Source: Pseudomonadota bacterium (GTDB lineage Bacteria; Pseudomonadota; Gammaproteobacteria; Burkholderiales; Ferrovaceae). Taken from it: a stretch of DNA of 64,000 nucleotides. Position numbers and translations under genes: made by a program. The notes beneath the pieces were generated by a model. It searched no databases. It saw nothing but the letters and a program-made list of their open reading frames with translations, and was not told the DNA's origin. Shown piece by piece: positions 38,961 to 48,396 of the stretch. Position 1 is the first letter of the stretch. Every line of letters begins with the position of its first letter. The stretch spans positions 45,193-109,192 of the forward strand of contig JAJZPN010000003.1 of NCBI GenBank assembly GCA_021811145.1, read 5' to 3'.

Positions 38961-39428
38961 ATGACAAGCAAACCACCATTACCTCCCTTTACAGAAGAGA
39001 GCGCTAAACAAAAAGTAAGAATGGCAGATGATGCCTGGAATAGTCGTGATCCCGATCGCGTGGTTCAAGTGTATACAGAAGATACCTTATGGCGTAACCG
39101 GGCAGAGTTCCCTAAAGGTCGAACTGAGGTTCATGGATTCTTAACGCGCAAATGGGCTCGTGAAATTGACTATCGTTTAATCAAGGAGCTGTGGGCGTAT
39201 ACCGATAACCGTATTGCAGTTCGCTTTGCCTATGAATGGCGCGATGATTCTGGTCAATGGTATAGAAGCTATGGTAATGAAAACTGGGAATTTAACGAAT
39301 TTGGTTTAATGCAACGTCGTTTCGCCAGCATCAATGATTTACCTATTAAAGAGTCAGAGCGCCTGTTTCATTGGCCCATAGGACGTCGCCCTGATGATCA
39401 TCCTGGGTTGTCTGATTTAGGGCTCTAG
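38961..39428 (+). CDS. DUF1348 family NTF2-like protein
   Basis: A 155-residue single-domain protein of the SnoaL/NTF2-like superfamily. The stretches [69 protein letters not shown] and [12 protein letters not shown] are highly typical of DUF1348. No catalytic role is established for the family. It stands 2 nt before the AlkA-like gene and is probably translated from the same message. Confidence 0.85.
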   Translation: MTSKPPLPPFTEESAKQKVRMADDAWNSRDPDRVVQVYTEDTLWRNRAEFPKGRTEVHGFLTRKWAREIDYRLIKELWAYTDNRIAVRFAYEWRDDSGQWYRSYGNENWEFNEFGLMQRRFASINDLPIKESERLFHWPIGRRPDDHPGLSDLGL

Positions 39429-39430
39429 TA

Positions 39431-40333
39431 TTGAAAGAGGCCGTATTTAAGGGAGAGGTTACTCTCTCTCTTCCTCCAGATTTTCGTATTACAGATATTC
39501 TTCCTTTTCATCAACGTGATGAGAGTGCGTTAGCCGAAGAAGTTATAGATCAGCGCTTACGTAAGGGGATGATCTGGAAGGGTATTCCAATTGAGCTAAA
39601 GCTAATCTTCTTAGATCAGCAAGCCACATTACATATTGAATCAAGCGAACTACTAACAGAGAATTGGCGTCATCACTTTCTACGTTGTATGAAGCGCATG
39701 TGTGGTTTAACACAACCGATTGAACTGTTTAGACAGCAATGGGGAGGAAGTGAACAATTACAACCACTCTTTCAGTACGGAACAAGTTTACGTTTTGCCC
39801 TGACTCCAACAGTATTTGAGGCATTGAGTTGGGCTGTTGTGTCACAACAGATTAGCGTTAAGGCTGCTGTAAAATTACGCCACCGTATGATTCAATTATG
39901 TTCAACACAAACTCACTCAGGATTATATTGCTATCCTGATGCACGCACATTATCTAAAGTATCAACATCAAGCTTACAGATTATAGGCTTTCCTAAAGCA
40001 AAAGCTGATACCATGCAACGCTTATGTGATTTCGCACTTTACACTTCACTTGATGAATTAGATGGTAATAACGCAACTGAGATGGATGGTTTAAGTAAAC
40101 AGCTATTGGCTATAAAAGGAATTGGTCATTGGACGGTTAATTATGGTTTGTTGCGTGGCTATGGCTATTTAGATGGCTCTTTACATGGGGATATTGCATT
40201 AAGGCGAGCATTACAACTGCTCTGGCAACACCCTGATGATGTAACAGACAAACAAGCGGAGCAATGGTTAATGCAATTTAGTCCTTGGCGTGCTTTAGTG
40301 GCGGCCTATCTTTGGCAATATACAGGCGCTTGA
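39431..40333 (+). CDS. DNA-3-methyladenine glycosylase II (AlkA-like)
   Basis: Base-excision repair enzyme that removes alkylated purines. The 300-residue protein has the AlkA-type N-terminal domain and an HhH-GPD core: ALSWAVVSQQISVKAA, the helix-hairpin-helix LLAIKGIGHWTVNYGLL (Lys229), and the expected catalytic aspartate in GDIALRRAL (Asp254). Start TTG 39431, 2 nt after the DUF1348 stop. Compared with E. coli AlkA it lacks an Ada fusion. Carbonic anhydrase follows after 18 nt. Confidence 0.88.
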   Translation: MKEAVFKGEVTLSLPPDFRITDILPFHQRDESALAEEVIDQRLRKGMIWKGIPIELKLIFLDQQATLHIESSELLTENWRHHFLRCMKRMCGLTQPIELFRQQWGGSEQLQPLFQYGTSLRFALTPTVFEALSWAVVSQQISVKAAVKLRHRMIQLCSTQTHSGLYCYPDARTLSKVSTSSLQIIGFPKAKADTMQRLCDFALYTSLDELDGNNATEMDGLSKQLLAIKGIGHWTVNYGLLRGYGYLDGSLHGDIALRRALQLLWQHPDDVTDKQAEQWLMQFSPWRALVAAYLWQYTGA

Positions 40334-40351
40334 GTCTGTTAAAATAAGGTC

Positions 40352-41002
40352 ATGAGCAAATCATTAATACAGTTGTTTGACAACAACCGCGCATGGGTAA
40401 AAGAGGTGTTATCTAATAATCCTCATTTTTTTACTCATCTTGCCACACAACAGGCACCTGAATATTTGTGGATTGGCTGTTCTGATTCACGGGTACCAGC
40501 TAACCAAATCACTGGCCTCGAACCCGGTGAGGTATTTGTTCATCGCAATGTTGCCAATGTGGTTGTTCACACGGACCTTAACTCCTTATCTGTTATTCAA
40601 TTTGCTGTCGATGTGTTAAAAGTCAAACATATCATTGTGGTTGGCCACTATGGTTGTTCAGGGGTGCACGCGGCGCTGCATGGTAACCGGATTGGTATTG
40701 CTGATAATTGGTTGCGTCATGTGCGCGATGTTCATGATAAGCATAGACCATTAATTGATTCGGTAAGCTGTGAGCATGAACGCTACGATCGTTTATGTGA
40801 ATTTAATGCTATCGAGCAAGCATTAAATGTTTGTCAAACCACGATGGTACAAGATGCGTGGAGTAAGGGGCAGGAAATCAATGTCCATGCTTGGGTCTAC
40901 GGTGTAAAAGACGGCCTAATACGAGATTTAGGTTTCTCCGTTTCAAGTCAAGATGAGCTGCAGGAGATTTACCCTAAAACTATCGCTTCAATTCATTGTT
41001 AG
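40352..41002 (+). CDS. can: Beta-class carbonic anhydrase
   Basis: Interconverts CO2 and bicarbonate. At 216 residues it has the zinc ligands Cys43 (WIGCSDSR), His99 and Cys102 (VVGHYGCSGV), plus the Asp45-Arg47 dyad. These numbers are offset by one from the E. coli Can residues. It is the last gene of the DUF1348-AlkA-can group and overlaps the convergent phhB by 4 nt. Bicarbonate may matter in a cell that oxidises formate to CO2 (inference). Confidence 0.95.
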   Translation: MSKSLIQLFDNNRAWVKEVLSNNPHFFTHLATQQAPEYLWIGCSDSRVPANQITGLEPGEVFVHRNVANVVVHTDLNSLSVIQFAVDVLKVKHIIVVGHYGCSGVHAALHGNRIGIADNWLRHVRDVHDKHRPLIDSVSCEHERYDRLCEFNAIEQALNVCQTTMVQDAWSKGQEINVHAWVYGVKDGLIRDLGFSVSSQDELQEIYPKTIASIHC

Positions 41003-41298
41003 TTGCTATTTAGCTTTTCCAAGTCTTGAGCTAACTCAATATCACGCATGGTTATTGCGTTGACATCATGACTAAAGAGCTCGATGATGACCTCACTATA
41101 TTTAATAGTTAATTGAGGGTGATGTTGGTGCCGTTCTGCAAGCTCGCTAATTTGTAGCGCTAAACGCATACTATTTCGCCAATCATGAGTACCCCATTTA
41201 CGCCACAGTGCATTCTCTTGATAACTCCAATTAGAGAGCGTAGTGGACAGATAGTGAGCAATCTCTTGATCAGACAATACGCTTGAAGAATGAGACAT
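40999..41298 (-). CDS. phhB: Pterin-4a-carbinolamine dehydratase
   Basis: A 99-residue protein of the PCD/DCoH family, which dehydrates 4a-hydroxytetrahydropterin and so recycles the cofactor of aromatic amino acid hydroxylases. The core ISELAERHQHHPQLTIKYSEVIIELFSHDVNAIT carries the H-H-P and Y-x3-x-V signature. It ends the leftward operon selO-yhhQ-mutM-phhB, 14 nt after mutM. No phenylalanine hydroxylase gene is in the window. Confidence 0.9.
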   Translation of the reverse strand: MSHSSSVLSDQEIAHYLSTTLSNWSYQENALWRKWGTHDWRNSMRLALQISELAERHQHHPQLTIKYSEVIIELFSHDVNAITMRDIELAQDLEKLNSN

Positions 41299-41312
41299 GG
41301 ATTATTTACTCG

Positions 41313-42134
41313 TTAATGTTGGCAGTGAGGACAGTAGAACGTGGAGCGTTGCCCTTGTCGAATACGTTTGATTGGTGTGTGACAGCGATAACAGGGTTCA
41401 TGTTCACGATCATATACCTGATGGTGAATTTGGAAATACCCATTTTTTTCTGTGCCATGCTGAAAATCTTTCAAGGTACTGCCACCTAATTCGATGGCAT
41501 GATGGAGTGTATTTTGAATAGTGTGTGCAAGGGTGTGATAGCGTTGTTTGGAAATACGTTTAGCACTGCGTTGTGGCAATATCCCTGCTTTGAACAACGC
41601 TTCACTGGCATAAATATTACCTATCCCAACAACAATTTCCCCACCTAATAATAACGGCTTAATTGCCTGACCTCTAGTGTGGGCGTGATGCCATAAATAG
41701 TTGCCATCAAATGATGGATCAAAGGGCTCAATGCCTAGTTTTTTAAAAAAAGGAAGAAAACAAGATTCCTCATCGTCAGGATTAGCCCAAATGAGTGCAC
41801 CAAAACGACGTGGATCATTATAAACAAGACGGTGACTCCCAACACTAAAGTAGGCATGATCATGCTTTGTTAAAGGGGTGTTAGGTGGCTTAATAGTTAG
41901 CGTTCCAGTCATGCCAAGATGAACCATCAGACTACCTTGTGTGGTATTGATAATTAAGTATTTAGAACGTCGATTGATCGCTGTGATGGTGGCGCCTTGA
42001 ATTTTTTTACTTAACTGCGCATCGATAGGATAGCGTAGTTTAGGGATAAGGATCGTTGCTCTATCCACTTTATGGTTGATGAGATAGGGTAGAAGAGATA
42101 AGCGTGTTACCTCAACTTCAGGTAATTCAGGCAT
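41313..42134 (-). CDS. mutM: Formamidopyrimidine-DNA glycosylase MutM
   Basis: Removes 8-oxoguanine and formamidopyrimidines from DNA and cuts the strand. The 273-residue protein starts MPELPEVEV, so Pro2 and Glu3 are the catalytic pair after Met removal. It has KYLIINT with the conserved lysine, the HhH segment VGIGNIYASEALF, and a C-terminal zinc finger (CYRCHTPIKR, then YCPHCQ). It starts 2 nt after yhhQ, in a leftward operon. Confidence 0.96.
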   Translation of the reverse strand: MPELPEVEVTRLSLLPYLINHKVDRATILIPKLRYPIDAQLSKKIQGATITAINRRSKYLIINTTQGSLMVHLGMTGTLTIKPPNTPLTKHDHAYFSVGSHRLVYNDPRRFGALIWANPDDEESCFLPFFKKLGIEPFDPSFDGNYLWHHAHTRGQAIKPLLLGGEIVVGIGNIYASEALFKAGILPQRSAKRISKQRYHTLAHTIQNTLHHAIELGGSTLKDFQHGTEKNGYFQIHHQVYDREHEPCYRCHTPIKRIRQGQRSTFYCPHCQH

Positions 42135-42136
42135 TC

Positions 42137-42862
42137 TTATACATCCAAAGAAAACGGGGTAAATTCAGTATCACGATCATAAAAGTCTTCATGCTCTGCT
42201 TTTTTAAGTTTATTGACTAACCAATAAGTTAAAGGCGTAGCAAGAATTTCCCACAATGTTTTTAATCCATATTCTAATAAGGCTATTTGTACGACATCAT
42301 GCGTTGCCCAAATGCCATAAAAAGCCAGACCATAAAAGAGAAGGGAATCAATTAATTCGCCCACGGCAGTAGAACCAATTGTTCTCATCCATAACCATTT
42401 GCCGTTGGTAGCTACTTTCATTTTGGCAAGAACAATACTATTAGAAAAACTACCACACCAATAGGCAAACACAGAGGCCACCGCAATACGCCAGGCATTA
42501 TCAAAGACGCCTTCTAATTGTCCTTGGAAGGTGGCCATAAACTCATTGTGAGCGGCGGGTAAATGGACAACGATAAACGCCATAACTGAAGCAAAGAGTA
42601 AGGCCACAAATCCCGCCCACACCACACGTCGATCACGTGCGTAACCATATACTTCAGTAAGAATGTCACCAAAAAAATAGGAAATAGGAAAGAATAAGAC
42701 GCCCGCTCCCACTGTTAAGGTACCCAAGACTGGCAGGGTAATATAAGTTTGTTTGGCGGCACCAATTAAATTGGAGCACAGCAAAATACATACAAATGCC
42801 GCCATGATGAGATCGTAGAAGCGATAGTGTTTAGTGCGATGGGTAGGAGTGATTTTTTCCAT
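42137..42862 (-). CDS. yhhQ: Queuosine precursor transporter YhhQ-like
   Basis: A 241-residue integral membrane protein with about six helices, of the YhhQ/VUT-1 family that imports queuosine precursors (preQ0/preQ1) for tRNA modification. Visible are FYDLIMAAFVCILLCSNLIGA at the N-terminus, FPISYFFGDILTEVYGYARDRRVVW and ELIDSLLFYGLAFYG, all characteristic. I choose ATG 42862, 4 nt after the selO stop; an earlier in-frame ATG at 42949 would lie inside selO. The substrate is inferred from the family. Confidence 0.88.
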   Translation of the reverse strand: MEKITPTHRTKHYRFYDLIMAAFVCILLCSNLIGAAKQTYITLPVLGTLTVGAGVLFFPISYFFGDILTEVYGYARDRRVVWAGFVALLFASVMAFIVVHLPAAHNEFMATFQGQLEGVFDNAWRIAVASVFAYWCGSFSNSIVLAKMKVATNGKWLWMRTIGSTAVGELIDSLLFYGLAFYGIWATHDVVQIALLEYGLKTLWEILATPLTYWLVNKLKKAEHEDFYDRDTEFTPFSLDV

Positions 42863-42866
42863 AATT

Positions 42867-44327
42867 TTATGAGGAGCAACTAACAGTAATTTCTCTTGCC
42901 CATTGTGGTGGTAGTTGTGCCCAATGACCATAGTTGGGCTGTTCATCAAAGGGCTTATCTAGCACAGCTTTAAGTTGTCGCAGCAGACTAAAGTTTCCCT
43001 CTTCTGCCTGTTTGATCGCCTCTTGAGCCAAATAATTACGTAAAATAAAGCGTGGATTTGTCCGTTGCATGGCGCTCTGACGTTCACGGTCTTCAGAGTG
43101 TTCGAGCGTTAAACGTTGACGGTAACGTAATAACCACCCTTGAAACAAGGACAGTGATCGCTCCAGTGGCATAAAAATCTGTTCATCCTGTGAAGACTCT
43201 GTAAGGCTCAGCTCACTTAATTGACGAAAAAAGAGGGTAAAGTCTACTTGATGATTATGTAATATATCTAGTAGGTCTTTAATGAGTGTTGCATCACTGT
43301 CTTCTTGTTTTTTGAGGCCTAATTTTTTTCTGAATAATTGTAAATAACTCCATTCATAGCGTTCATGAAAGCGCTCTAATCTTTCTGAGAGTAGGGCTTC
43401 ATCATTAATTAACGGCCAGAATGCCGAGGCCAAAGCGGCACAATTCCAGTACCCTGCGTGAGGTTGGTTTGAGTAGGAATAGCGGCCTTGATGATCGGTA
43501 TGATTACAAATATGTTGCCAATCAAAATGATCAAGAAAACCATAAGGACCATAGTCTAGAGTGATTCCTAGTACAGACATATTGTCTGTATTCATCACAC
43601 CGTGACAAAAACCCACCGATTGCCACTGTGCCATGAGACGTGCCGTATGACTCACCATCTGTTCAAATAAATCTATATAGGGGGTATCACTCTCTAATAA
43701 TTGAGGGTAATGGTGATGGATAATAAAGTCTAATAACGTGATTAAATGAGGTAGTTGGTTTTGATGAGCAAAATGCTCAATATGACCAAAACGAATAAAA
43801 GAAGGAGCGAGTCGAGTTACGATAGCTGCTGTTTCTATTGTCTCTCGCCGAACAGGTAAGTTAGACCCCACCAGAGCCAGAGCACGAGTAGTGGGAATAT
43901 GTAAGGCTGCCATGGCTTCACTGGCTAAATATTCACGAATGCTTGAGCGCAGTACCGCTCGTCCATCTCCCATGCGCGAAAAAGGGGTGAGTCCGGCCCC
44001 TTTAATTTGTACTTCAAAGTGTCTGTCTATGGTATTTATAGAGCCTAATAAATGGGCTCTGCCATCCCCAAGTTGTCCCGCCCAGACCCCAAATTGATGG
44101 CCAGAATAGACGCTACACCAAGCTTTCTCCACTAACCCTGAGCATATATCAAGCCATGGGGCAGAACGCTCCGTAGGTAAATTAAGCGACTGGGCTAGAG
44201 AGTCGTTCCAATCAATCCAGTAAGGCTGCGGCAGTGGTTTGGTTCTTACCTGTTCGATAAAAGGGTGAGACAGTCCAATAAAAGGAGTCTTGGAGGATAA
44301 AAAAAGTGTTTCAGTTGGCGCATTCAT
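42867..44327 (-). CDS. selO: Protein adenylyltransferase SelO
   Basis: A pseudokinase-fold enzyme that AMPylates proteins during oxidative stress. The 486 residues include the flipped ATP-binding segment VYSGHQFGVWAGQLGDGRA, LQIKGAGLTPFSR-like FEVQIKGAGLTPFSRMGDG, MNTDNMSVLGITLDYGPYGFLD (catalytic Asp-Asn) and the C-terminal VSCSS. That terminal cysteine is where animal SelO has selenocysteine. It is first in selO-yhhQ-mutM-phhB. It is divergent from the flavoprotein with only 34 nt between the start codons. Confidence 0.95.
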   Translation of the reverse strand: MNAPTETLFLSSKTPFIGLSHPFIEQVRTKPLPQPYWIDWNDSLAQSLNLPTERSAPWLDICSGLVEKAWCSVYSGHQFGVWAGQLGDGRAHLLGSINTIDRHFEVQIKGAGLTPFSRMGDGRAVLRSSIREYLASEAMAALHIPTTRALALVGSNLPVRRETIETAAIVTRLAPSFIRFGHIEHFAHQNQLPHLITLLDFIIHHHYPQLLESDTPYIDLFEQMVSHTARLMAQWQSVGFCHGVMNTDNMSVLGITLDYGPYGFLDHFDWQHICNHTDHQGRYSYSNQPHAGYWNCAALASAFWPLINDEALLSERLERFHERYEWSYLQLFRKKLGLKKQEDSDATLIKDLLDILHNHQVDFTLFFRQLSELSLTESSQDEQIFMPLERSLSLFQGWLLRYRQRLTLEHSEDRERQSAMQRTNPRFILRNYLAQEAIKQAEEGNFSLLRQLKAVLDKPFDEQPNYGHWAQLPPQWAREITVSCSS

Positions 44328-44361
44328 GGCTTATTCTATCTCGTTTAAGAGGAGTGGATGA

Positions 44362-45564
44362 GTGAACAATAGCAACACCATGTGGGATGCAGTCGTGATT
44401 GGTGCCGGTGCCGCGGGATTGTTTTGCGCGGGACAAGCGGGAGCGCGTCAAAAAAAGGTATTGGTATTGGATCATGCCAAAAAAATTGGTGAAAAAATTC
44501 GCATTAGTGGAGGGGGTTTTTGTAATTTCACTAACCGTTATTCCAGTGCACAGCATTTTTTATCGCGTAATCCTCATTTTGTCAAAAGTGCGCTTGCACG
44601 CTATCGTCCTTCAGATTTTGAAGGCTGGTTAAAAGATAACAATATTGCCTATCATGAAAAACACCGTGGCCAATTATTCTGTGATCGATCAGCCCAAGAT
44701 CTTATCAACCTGTTATTGCAACTCTGTCAGCGTTCATCGGTGACTATTCGCTATCCAGTCACGGTTCATGATTGTCAGTTAATCGACAACCTGTGGCATA
44801 TTTATACCAATCAGGGAGTGGTTACCAGCCATTCTCTTATCTGGGCAACAGGAGGGTTACCTGTGCCAAAAATTGGCGCAAGTGACAAGGCGCTTCAATT
44901 TGCCCAGCATCTTGGCCATTTGGTCGTTTCGCCACGTCCCGCATTAGTTCCTTTATCTCTGACCGAGAAAGAAGAGAGTTCGTTCACTCAGTTGTCAGGT
45001 TTAAGTGTTCCTGTCTTAATTAGTTCTGGTAGCAAAAAAGAGCATTATGGACAGGCTCATTTTGATGAAGATTTACTTTTCACGCATCGTGGATTATCTG
45101 GTCCGGCTACACTTCAAGCCAGTAGTTACTGGCGTGAAGGTGAGAGTATTAGGGTGGCTTTTTTAACGCCTAACCAATGGCAAGAGATGGATAATTCAGC
45201 AGGTGGAAAATTAGTTGATAATGTATTAACTCATTTTCTACCGCAGCGTTTAGCAAAACATATTGCTCAACAAACTGGTTTAGAACAACGTCGTTTTGCA
45301 GAGTTGAATCGTTTAGATAAAGAGCGTTTAAAAGATACCTTGTTGAATAGTGTTTTTCATCCTGATACAACGCTTGGTTGGAATAAAGCTGAGGTGATGT
45401 TAGGAGGAGTTGATACCGACTTAATGGATAGCCGCACTATGGCATCCACAGTCATTCCTCAATGTTATTTTATTGGTGAGTGTGTGGATGTCACAGGACA
45501 TTTAGGTGGACATAATTTTCAATGGGCTTGGTCTAGCGCTTATGTGTGTGCTCAATCGCTATAG
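44362..45564 (+). CDS. HI0933/YhiN family NAD(P)/FAD-dependent oxidoreductase
   Basis: A flavoprotein of 400 residues with an N-terminal FAD dinucleotide fold ([22 protein letters not shown]), then [37 protein letters not shown], and the C-terminal [23 protein letters not shown]. These are diagnostic of the HI0933 family, also called aminoacetone-oxidase-like; the reaction is uncertain. Start GTG 44362 has an AAGAGGAG site 6 nt upstream. It overlaps the convergent gloA by 13 nt. Confidence 0.88.
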   Translation: MNNSNTMWDAVVIGAGAAGLFCAGQAGARQKKVLVLDHAKKIGEKIRISGGGFCNFTNRYSSAQHFLSRNPHFVKSALARYRPSDFEGWLKDNNIAYHEKHRGQLFCDRSAQDLINLLLQLCQRSSVTIRYPVTVHDCQLIDNLWHIYTNQGVVTSHSLIWATGGLPVPKIGASDKALQFAQHLGHLVVSPRPALVPLSLTEKEESSFTQLSGLSVPVLISSGSKKEHYGQAHFDEDLLFTHRGLSGPATLQASSYWREGESIRVAFLTPNQWQEMDNSAGGKLVDNVLTHFLPQRLAKHIAQQTGLEQRRFAELNRLDKERLKDTLLNSVFHPDTTLGWNKAEVMLGGVDTDLMDSRTMASTVIPQCYFIGECVDVTGHLGGHNFQWAWSSAYVCAQSL

Positions 45565-45950
45565 CGTGTTTGCTTTTCAATAAACTCAATCTTGTAACCA
45601 TCAGGATCTTCTACAAAAGCAATCACTGTCGTGCCATGTTTCATGGGACCTGCTTCGCGCGTTACTTTGCCACCGCGCTCACGAGCCATATCACAGGCTT
45701 TCTTGGCATTATCCACCTCTACAGCAATATGCCCATAACCGTTCCCTATATCGTAAGAAGAGGTATCCCAGTTATATGTAAGCTCAATAACCGCCCCATC
45801 AGATTCTGGCTGGTAACCCACAAAAGCTAAGGTAAAGCGTCCTTCTGGATAGTCTTTGCGACGCAAAACATGCATTCCCAATACGTCACAATAAAACTGA
45901 ATTGAACGATCTAAGTTACCGACGCGTAGCATGGTGTGTAAAATTCTCAT
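45552..45950 (-). CDS. gloA: Lactoylglutathione lyase (glyoxalase I)
   Basis: Converts the methylglyoxal-glutathione hemithioacetal to S-lactoylglutathione. The 132 residues begin [20 protein letters not shown]. The metal ligands His5, Glu56, His74 ([11 protein letters not shown]) and Glu122 (YKIEFIE) are all present at the positions known from the nickel-type E. coli enzyme. It lies 28 nt downstream of the CDGSH gene on the same strand and overlaps the flavoprotein end. Confidence 0.96.
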   Translation of the reverse strand: MRILHTMLRVGNLDRSIQFYCDVLGMHVLRRKDYPEGRFTLAFVGYQPESDGAVIELTYNWDTSSYDIGNGYGHIAVEVDNAKKACDMARERGGKVTREAGPMKHGTTVIAFVEDPDGYKIEFIEKQTRYSD

Positions 45951-45978
45951 ACAGTAACTGTCCTATTTGGTTAATCAA

Positions 45979-46188
45979 TTATAGAGTCTTATGGGTCCCA
46001 TCACAAAATGGGCTATCAAAGGTTTCACCACAGCCGCAGATGTATAGCGTTTCATCTTGCTCTGCGACATAATGATAGGGGGTACGGTCTGTCGCTTTGT
46101 GTGCGCCGTTACATAAACCTGTGCCACTTTTACCACAGGTACAAAACCAATATTCTTGACCAGCTTTAACTTCAATTGCGTAGGGCAT
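45979..46188 (-). CDS. CDGSH iron-sulfur domain protein
   Basis: A 69-residue protein with two CDGSH-type [2Fe-2S] motifs: CTCGKSGTGLCNGAH (first) and CGCGETFDSPFCDGTH (second), each C-x-C-x-n-C-x2-x-H. Such small tandem proteins are thought to take part in redox or cluster transfer; no specific role is shown. It is divergent from the MarR regulator over a 60-bp gap that holds an inverted repeat, and is followed by gloA. Confidence 0.88.
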   Translation of the reverse strand: MPYAIEVKAGQEYWFCTCGKSGTGLCNGAHKATDRTPYHYVAEQDETLYICGCGETFDSPFCDGTHKTL

Positions 46189-46205
46189 GATAAACTCCTT
46201 ATAAT

Positions 46206-46219
46206 GTACGTATGCGTAC
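46206..46219. promoter_or_regulatory. Inverted repeat between CDGSH gene and marR
   Basis: GTACG-TATG-CGTAC forms a 5-bp perfect inverted repeat with a 4-bp centre, 18 bp before the CDGSH start and 30 bp before the MarR start. Placement between divergent genes suggests an operator for the MarR protein. Binding is inferred. Confidence 0.45.
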
Positions 46220-46248
46220 TATTTTAACTAAAAATATAATTTTTTGCT

Positions 46249-46665
46249 ATGACTAATTTTTTACCTACACTACGAGCTCTTGTTAGAACTTATCAAGCTT
46301 TTGATAATTTCTCTTCACATCATATTAAAAGCTTAGGATTAACTACAGGACAATTCGATGTCATTGCCACCTTAGGTAATACGCAAGGAATGACTTGTGG
46401 TGAAATTGGTGAAAAAACACTGATGGTAAAAGGAACACTCACAGGGGTGTTAGATCGCTTAGAGGCTAAGGCTATGATAGTGCGGGTTGAGAATCCAAAA
46501 GACAAACGCAGTACTTTAATTAAGTTAACAGCGTTGGGAGAAAAAACCTTTAAAGATACCTTTCAACCTCATTTGGATTATTTGTCGCAGGTGTTTTCTA
46601 AACTATCAGATAAAGAGTTAGAAGCCATTGAAAAGAACTTACAGAAGCTAAACAGTATATTTTGA
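46249..46665 (+). CDS. MarR family transcriptional regulator
   Basis: A 138-residue winged-helix protein. The HTH (LTTGQFDVIATLGNTQGMTCGEIGEKTLMVKGTLTGVLDRLEAKAMIVR) and the wing with the conserved D-K-R-S motif (ENPKDKRSTLIKLT) fit the MarR family. N- and C-terminal helices for dimerisation are present. Divergent orientation to the CDGSH-gloA pair suggests it controls that unit and itself. The ligand is unknown. A bidirectional terminator follows. Confidence 0.9.
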   Translation: MTNFLPTLRALVRTYQAFDNFSSHHIKSLGLTTGQFDVIATLGNTQGMTCGEIGEKTLMVKGTLTGVLDRLEAKAMIVRVENPKDKRSTLIKLTALGEKTFKDTFQPHLDYLSQVFSKLSDKELEAIEKNLQKLNSIF

Positions 46666-46679
46666 CAGCTGACAAATAA

Positions 46680-46714
46680 AAAACCCGGTAAGTCAAAGTG
46701 TCTTACCGGGTTTT
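46680..46714. terminator. Bidirectional terminator between marR and OFA transporter
   Basis: AAAACCCGGTAAG (46680-46692) pairs perfectly with CTTACCGGGTTTT (46702-46714) over a 9-nt loop. A-run and T-run flank both sides, so it can end the marR message rightward and the transporter message leftward. Confidence 0.9.
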
Positions 46715-46731
46715 GATTTGCCACTAACTAC

Positions 46732-48351
46732 TTAGAATAATTTTGCTGCTTTTTGGATAGCAATCGATACACCGATTAAGAAAGGTATACCTACTGCAGC
46801 CCAAGCTAAAATACCACCCAAGCCTAAAGAACCTCTTGCTGTATCTTCCACTGCTACTTTACCCACGGTTTGTTCGTGAGCTTTAGAGCGTTCAGCTTTT
46901 AACTCTTCTTCAGTCATGTGATATTTAGGATCAACAGGACGTACTAATAAGTTACATACCATGCCACCCAATAAAAGCAGAGCAAGAATGTAGAGTGTAC
47001 GATCATAAACTAGGTTATGTGGCACACCTGCATCAATCTGTGCTTGACGGATAGTAGCAATCAATGACGGACCAACTACACCAGCCACAGACCAGGCGGT
47101 AAGTAAGCGTCCATGAATTGCCCCAACCATTTGGGTACCAAACAAATCAGCAAGGTACGCGGGAACAGTTGAGAAACCACCACCATACATAGATAAGAGT
47201 ACGCACACAGCAACAATAAATAATCCAGCGCTACCATGATGCCCCATTGAAGGCATAGCAACATACAGAGCAATACCCAAAATAAAGAACATAGCATAAG
47301 TTGCTTTACGACCTAAGAAGTCTGACATGGATGCCCAAAATAGACGCCCTAAACTATTGAACAAACTAATCAGTCCAACCAAGCCTGCTGCTGAGGCTGC
47401 GATGGCTGCTTTTTGAGCGGGGGTCACTGCGTCAAAGGAAATATCTAAACCCAATAAATGCGGACCAAACACATCTTGCAACATAGGGCTTGCCATAGAA
47501 ATGACACCGATACCAGCGGTCACATTTAAGCACAGTACACCCCATACTAACCAAAACTGTGGTGTTTTCCATGCTTTGTCTAAATGAACATGGTTTTGGG
47601 TAATCATGTATTTTTTACCACCATCTTCTTTGGGTGCCCAACCAAGGGGTTTCCAACCAGTTGGTGCAATTCTAAAACCAAAGGCGCCAAAAGACATCAC
47701 CACAAAATAAAGAATACCCATGGTGATTAATGTCATCCCTACGTTGTTAATGCCGGGAGTTGCACTGTAATGCTTCATTAAAGCCACAGCTAAGGGCGCG
47801 CCAACCATAGCGCCACCACCGTAACCCATAATAGCAAAACCTGTAGCCAAACCGCGACGATCAGGGAACCATTTGATCAAAGTAGATACCGGGCTGATAT
47901 AACCTAACCCTTGTCCAATTCCGCCAACAATACCACTAAGCCAAAGAAGCCATAATTGATGATAAATAACACCGATACCACCTAGTACTAGGCCACCACC
48001 CCAAGTAATAGCTGCAATAAAGCCTGCTTTACGTGGGCCCGCATGTTCTAACCAACCACCCCAAATAAAGGCAGCAATACCCAATACAGCAATAAATAAC
48101 TCAAAAATGGGAGTAACCATGGGGATGGTCCAATTACAGGTAGTTGTAAACAACATATCCCATGTGCTTAAGTTTTTACATGCTAGAGCATCCGCATTGG
48201 GTAAAAGATTTGCCATAGGTTTCCAAAATACAGAGAAACCATAGGACATCCCAATACAGAGGTGAATTGCTAAAGCTGCAGGTGGAACCAACCAACGATT
48301 AAAATTAGGACCTGCGATAGTCCTTGCTCTATCTAGGGCGCTCCAATTCAT
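46732..48351 (-). CDS. OFA family MFS transporter (long form)
   Basis: A 539-residue major facilitator with about 12-14 helices, of the oxalate/formate antiporter (OFA) family. Hallmarks are GMSYGFSVFWKPM in helix 1, GGIGQGLGYISPVSTLIKWFPDRRGLATGFAIMGYGGGA, and LFNSLGRLFWASMSDFLGRKATY. It is longer than OxlT (about 420 residues). There is an extra external loop with two cysteines (about residues 50-75) and an extended C-terminus. The substrate is unknown; OFA members carry small carboxylates. The nitroreductase gene lies just upstream on the same strand. Confidence 0.85.
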   Translation of the reverse strand: MNWSALDRARTIAGPNFNRWLVPPAALAIHLCIGMSYGFSVFWKPMANLLPNADALACKNLSTWDMLFTTTCNWTIPMVTPIFELFIAVLGIAAFIWGGWLEHAGPRKAGFIAAITWGGGLVLGGIGVIYHQLWLLWLSGIVGGIGQGLGYISPVSTLIKWFPDRRGLATGFAIMGYGGGAMVGAPLAVALMKHYSATPGINNVGMTLITMGILYFVVMSFGAFGFRIAPTGWKPLGWAPKEDGGKKYMITQNHVHLDKAWKTPQFWLVWGVLCLNVTAGIGVISMASPMLQDVFGPHLLGLDISFDAVTPAQKAAIAASAAGLVGLISLFNSLGRLFWASMSDFLGRKATYAMFFILGIALYVAMPSMGHHGSAGLFIVAVCVLLSMYGGGFSTVPAYLADLFGTQMVGAIHGRLLTAWSVAGVVGPSLIATIRQAQIDAGVPHNLVYDRTLYILALLLLGGMVCNLLVRPVDPKYHMTEEELKAERSKAHEQTVGKVAVEDTARGSLGLGGILAWAAVGIPFLIGVSIAIQKAAKLF

Positions 48352-48396
48352 CTTCTACCTCCTAAATGTTTTACAAGTTTTTCTAACAAACAGCGA

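Noticed and set aside
42867..44327. Selenocysteine in SelO
   Set aside because: The gene ends VSCSS with a cysteine codon; no in-frame TGA before the stop is involved.
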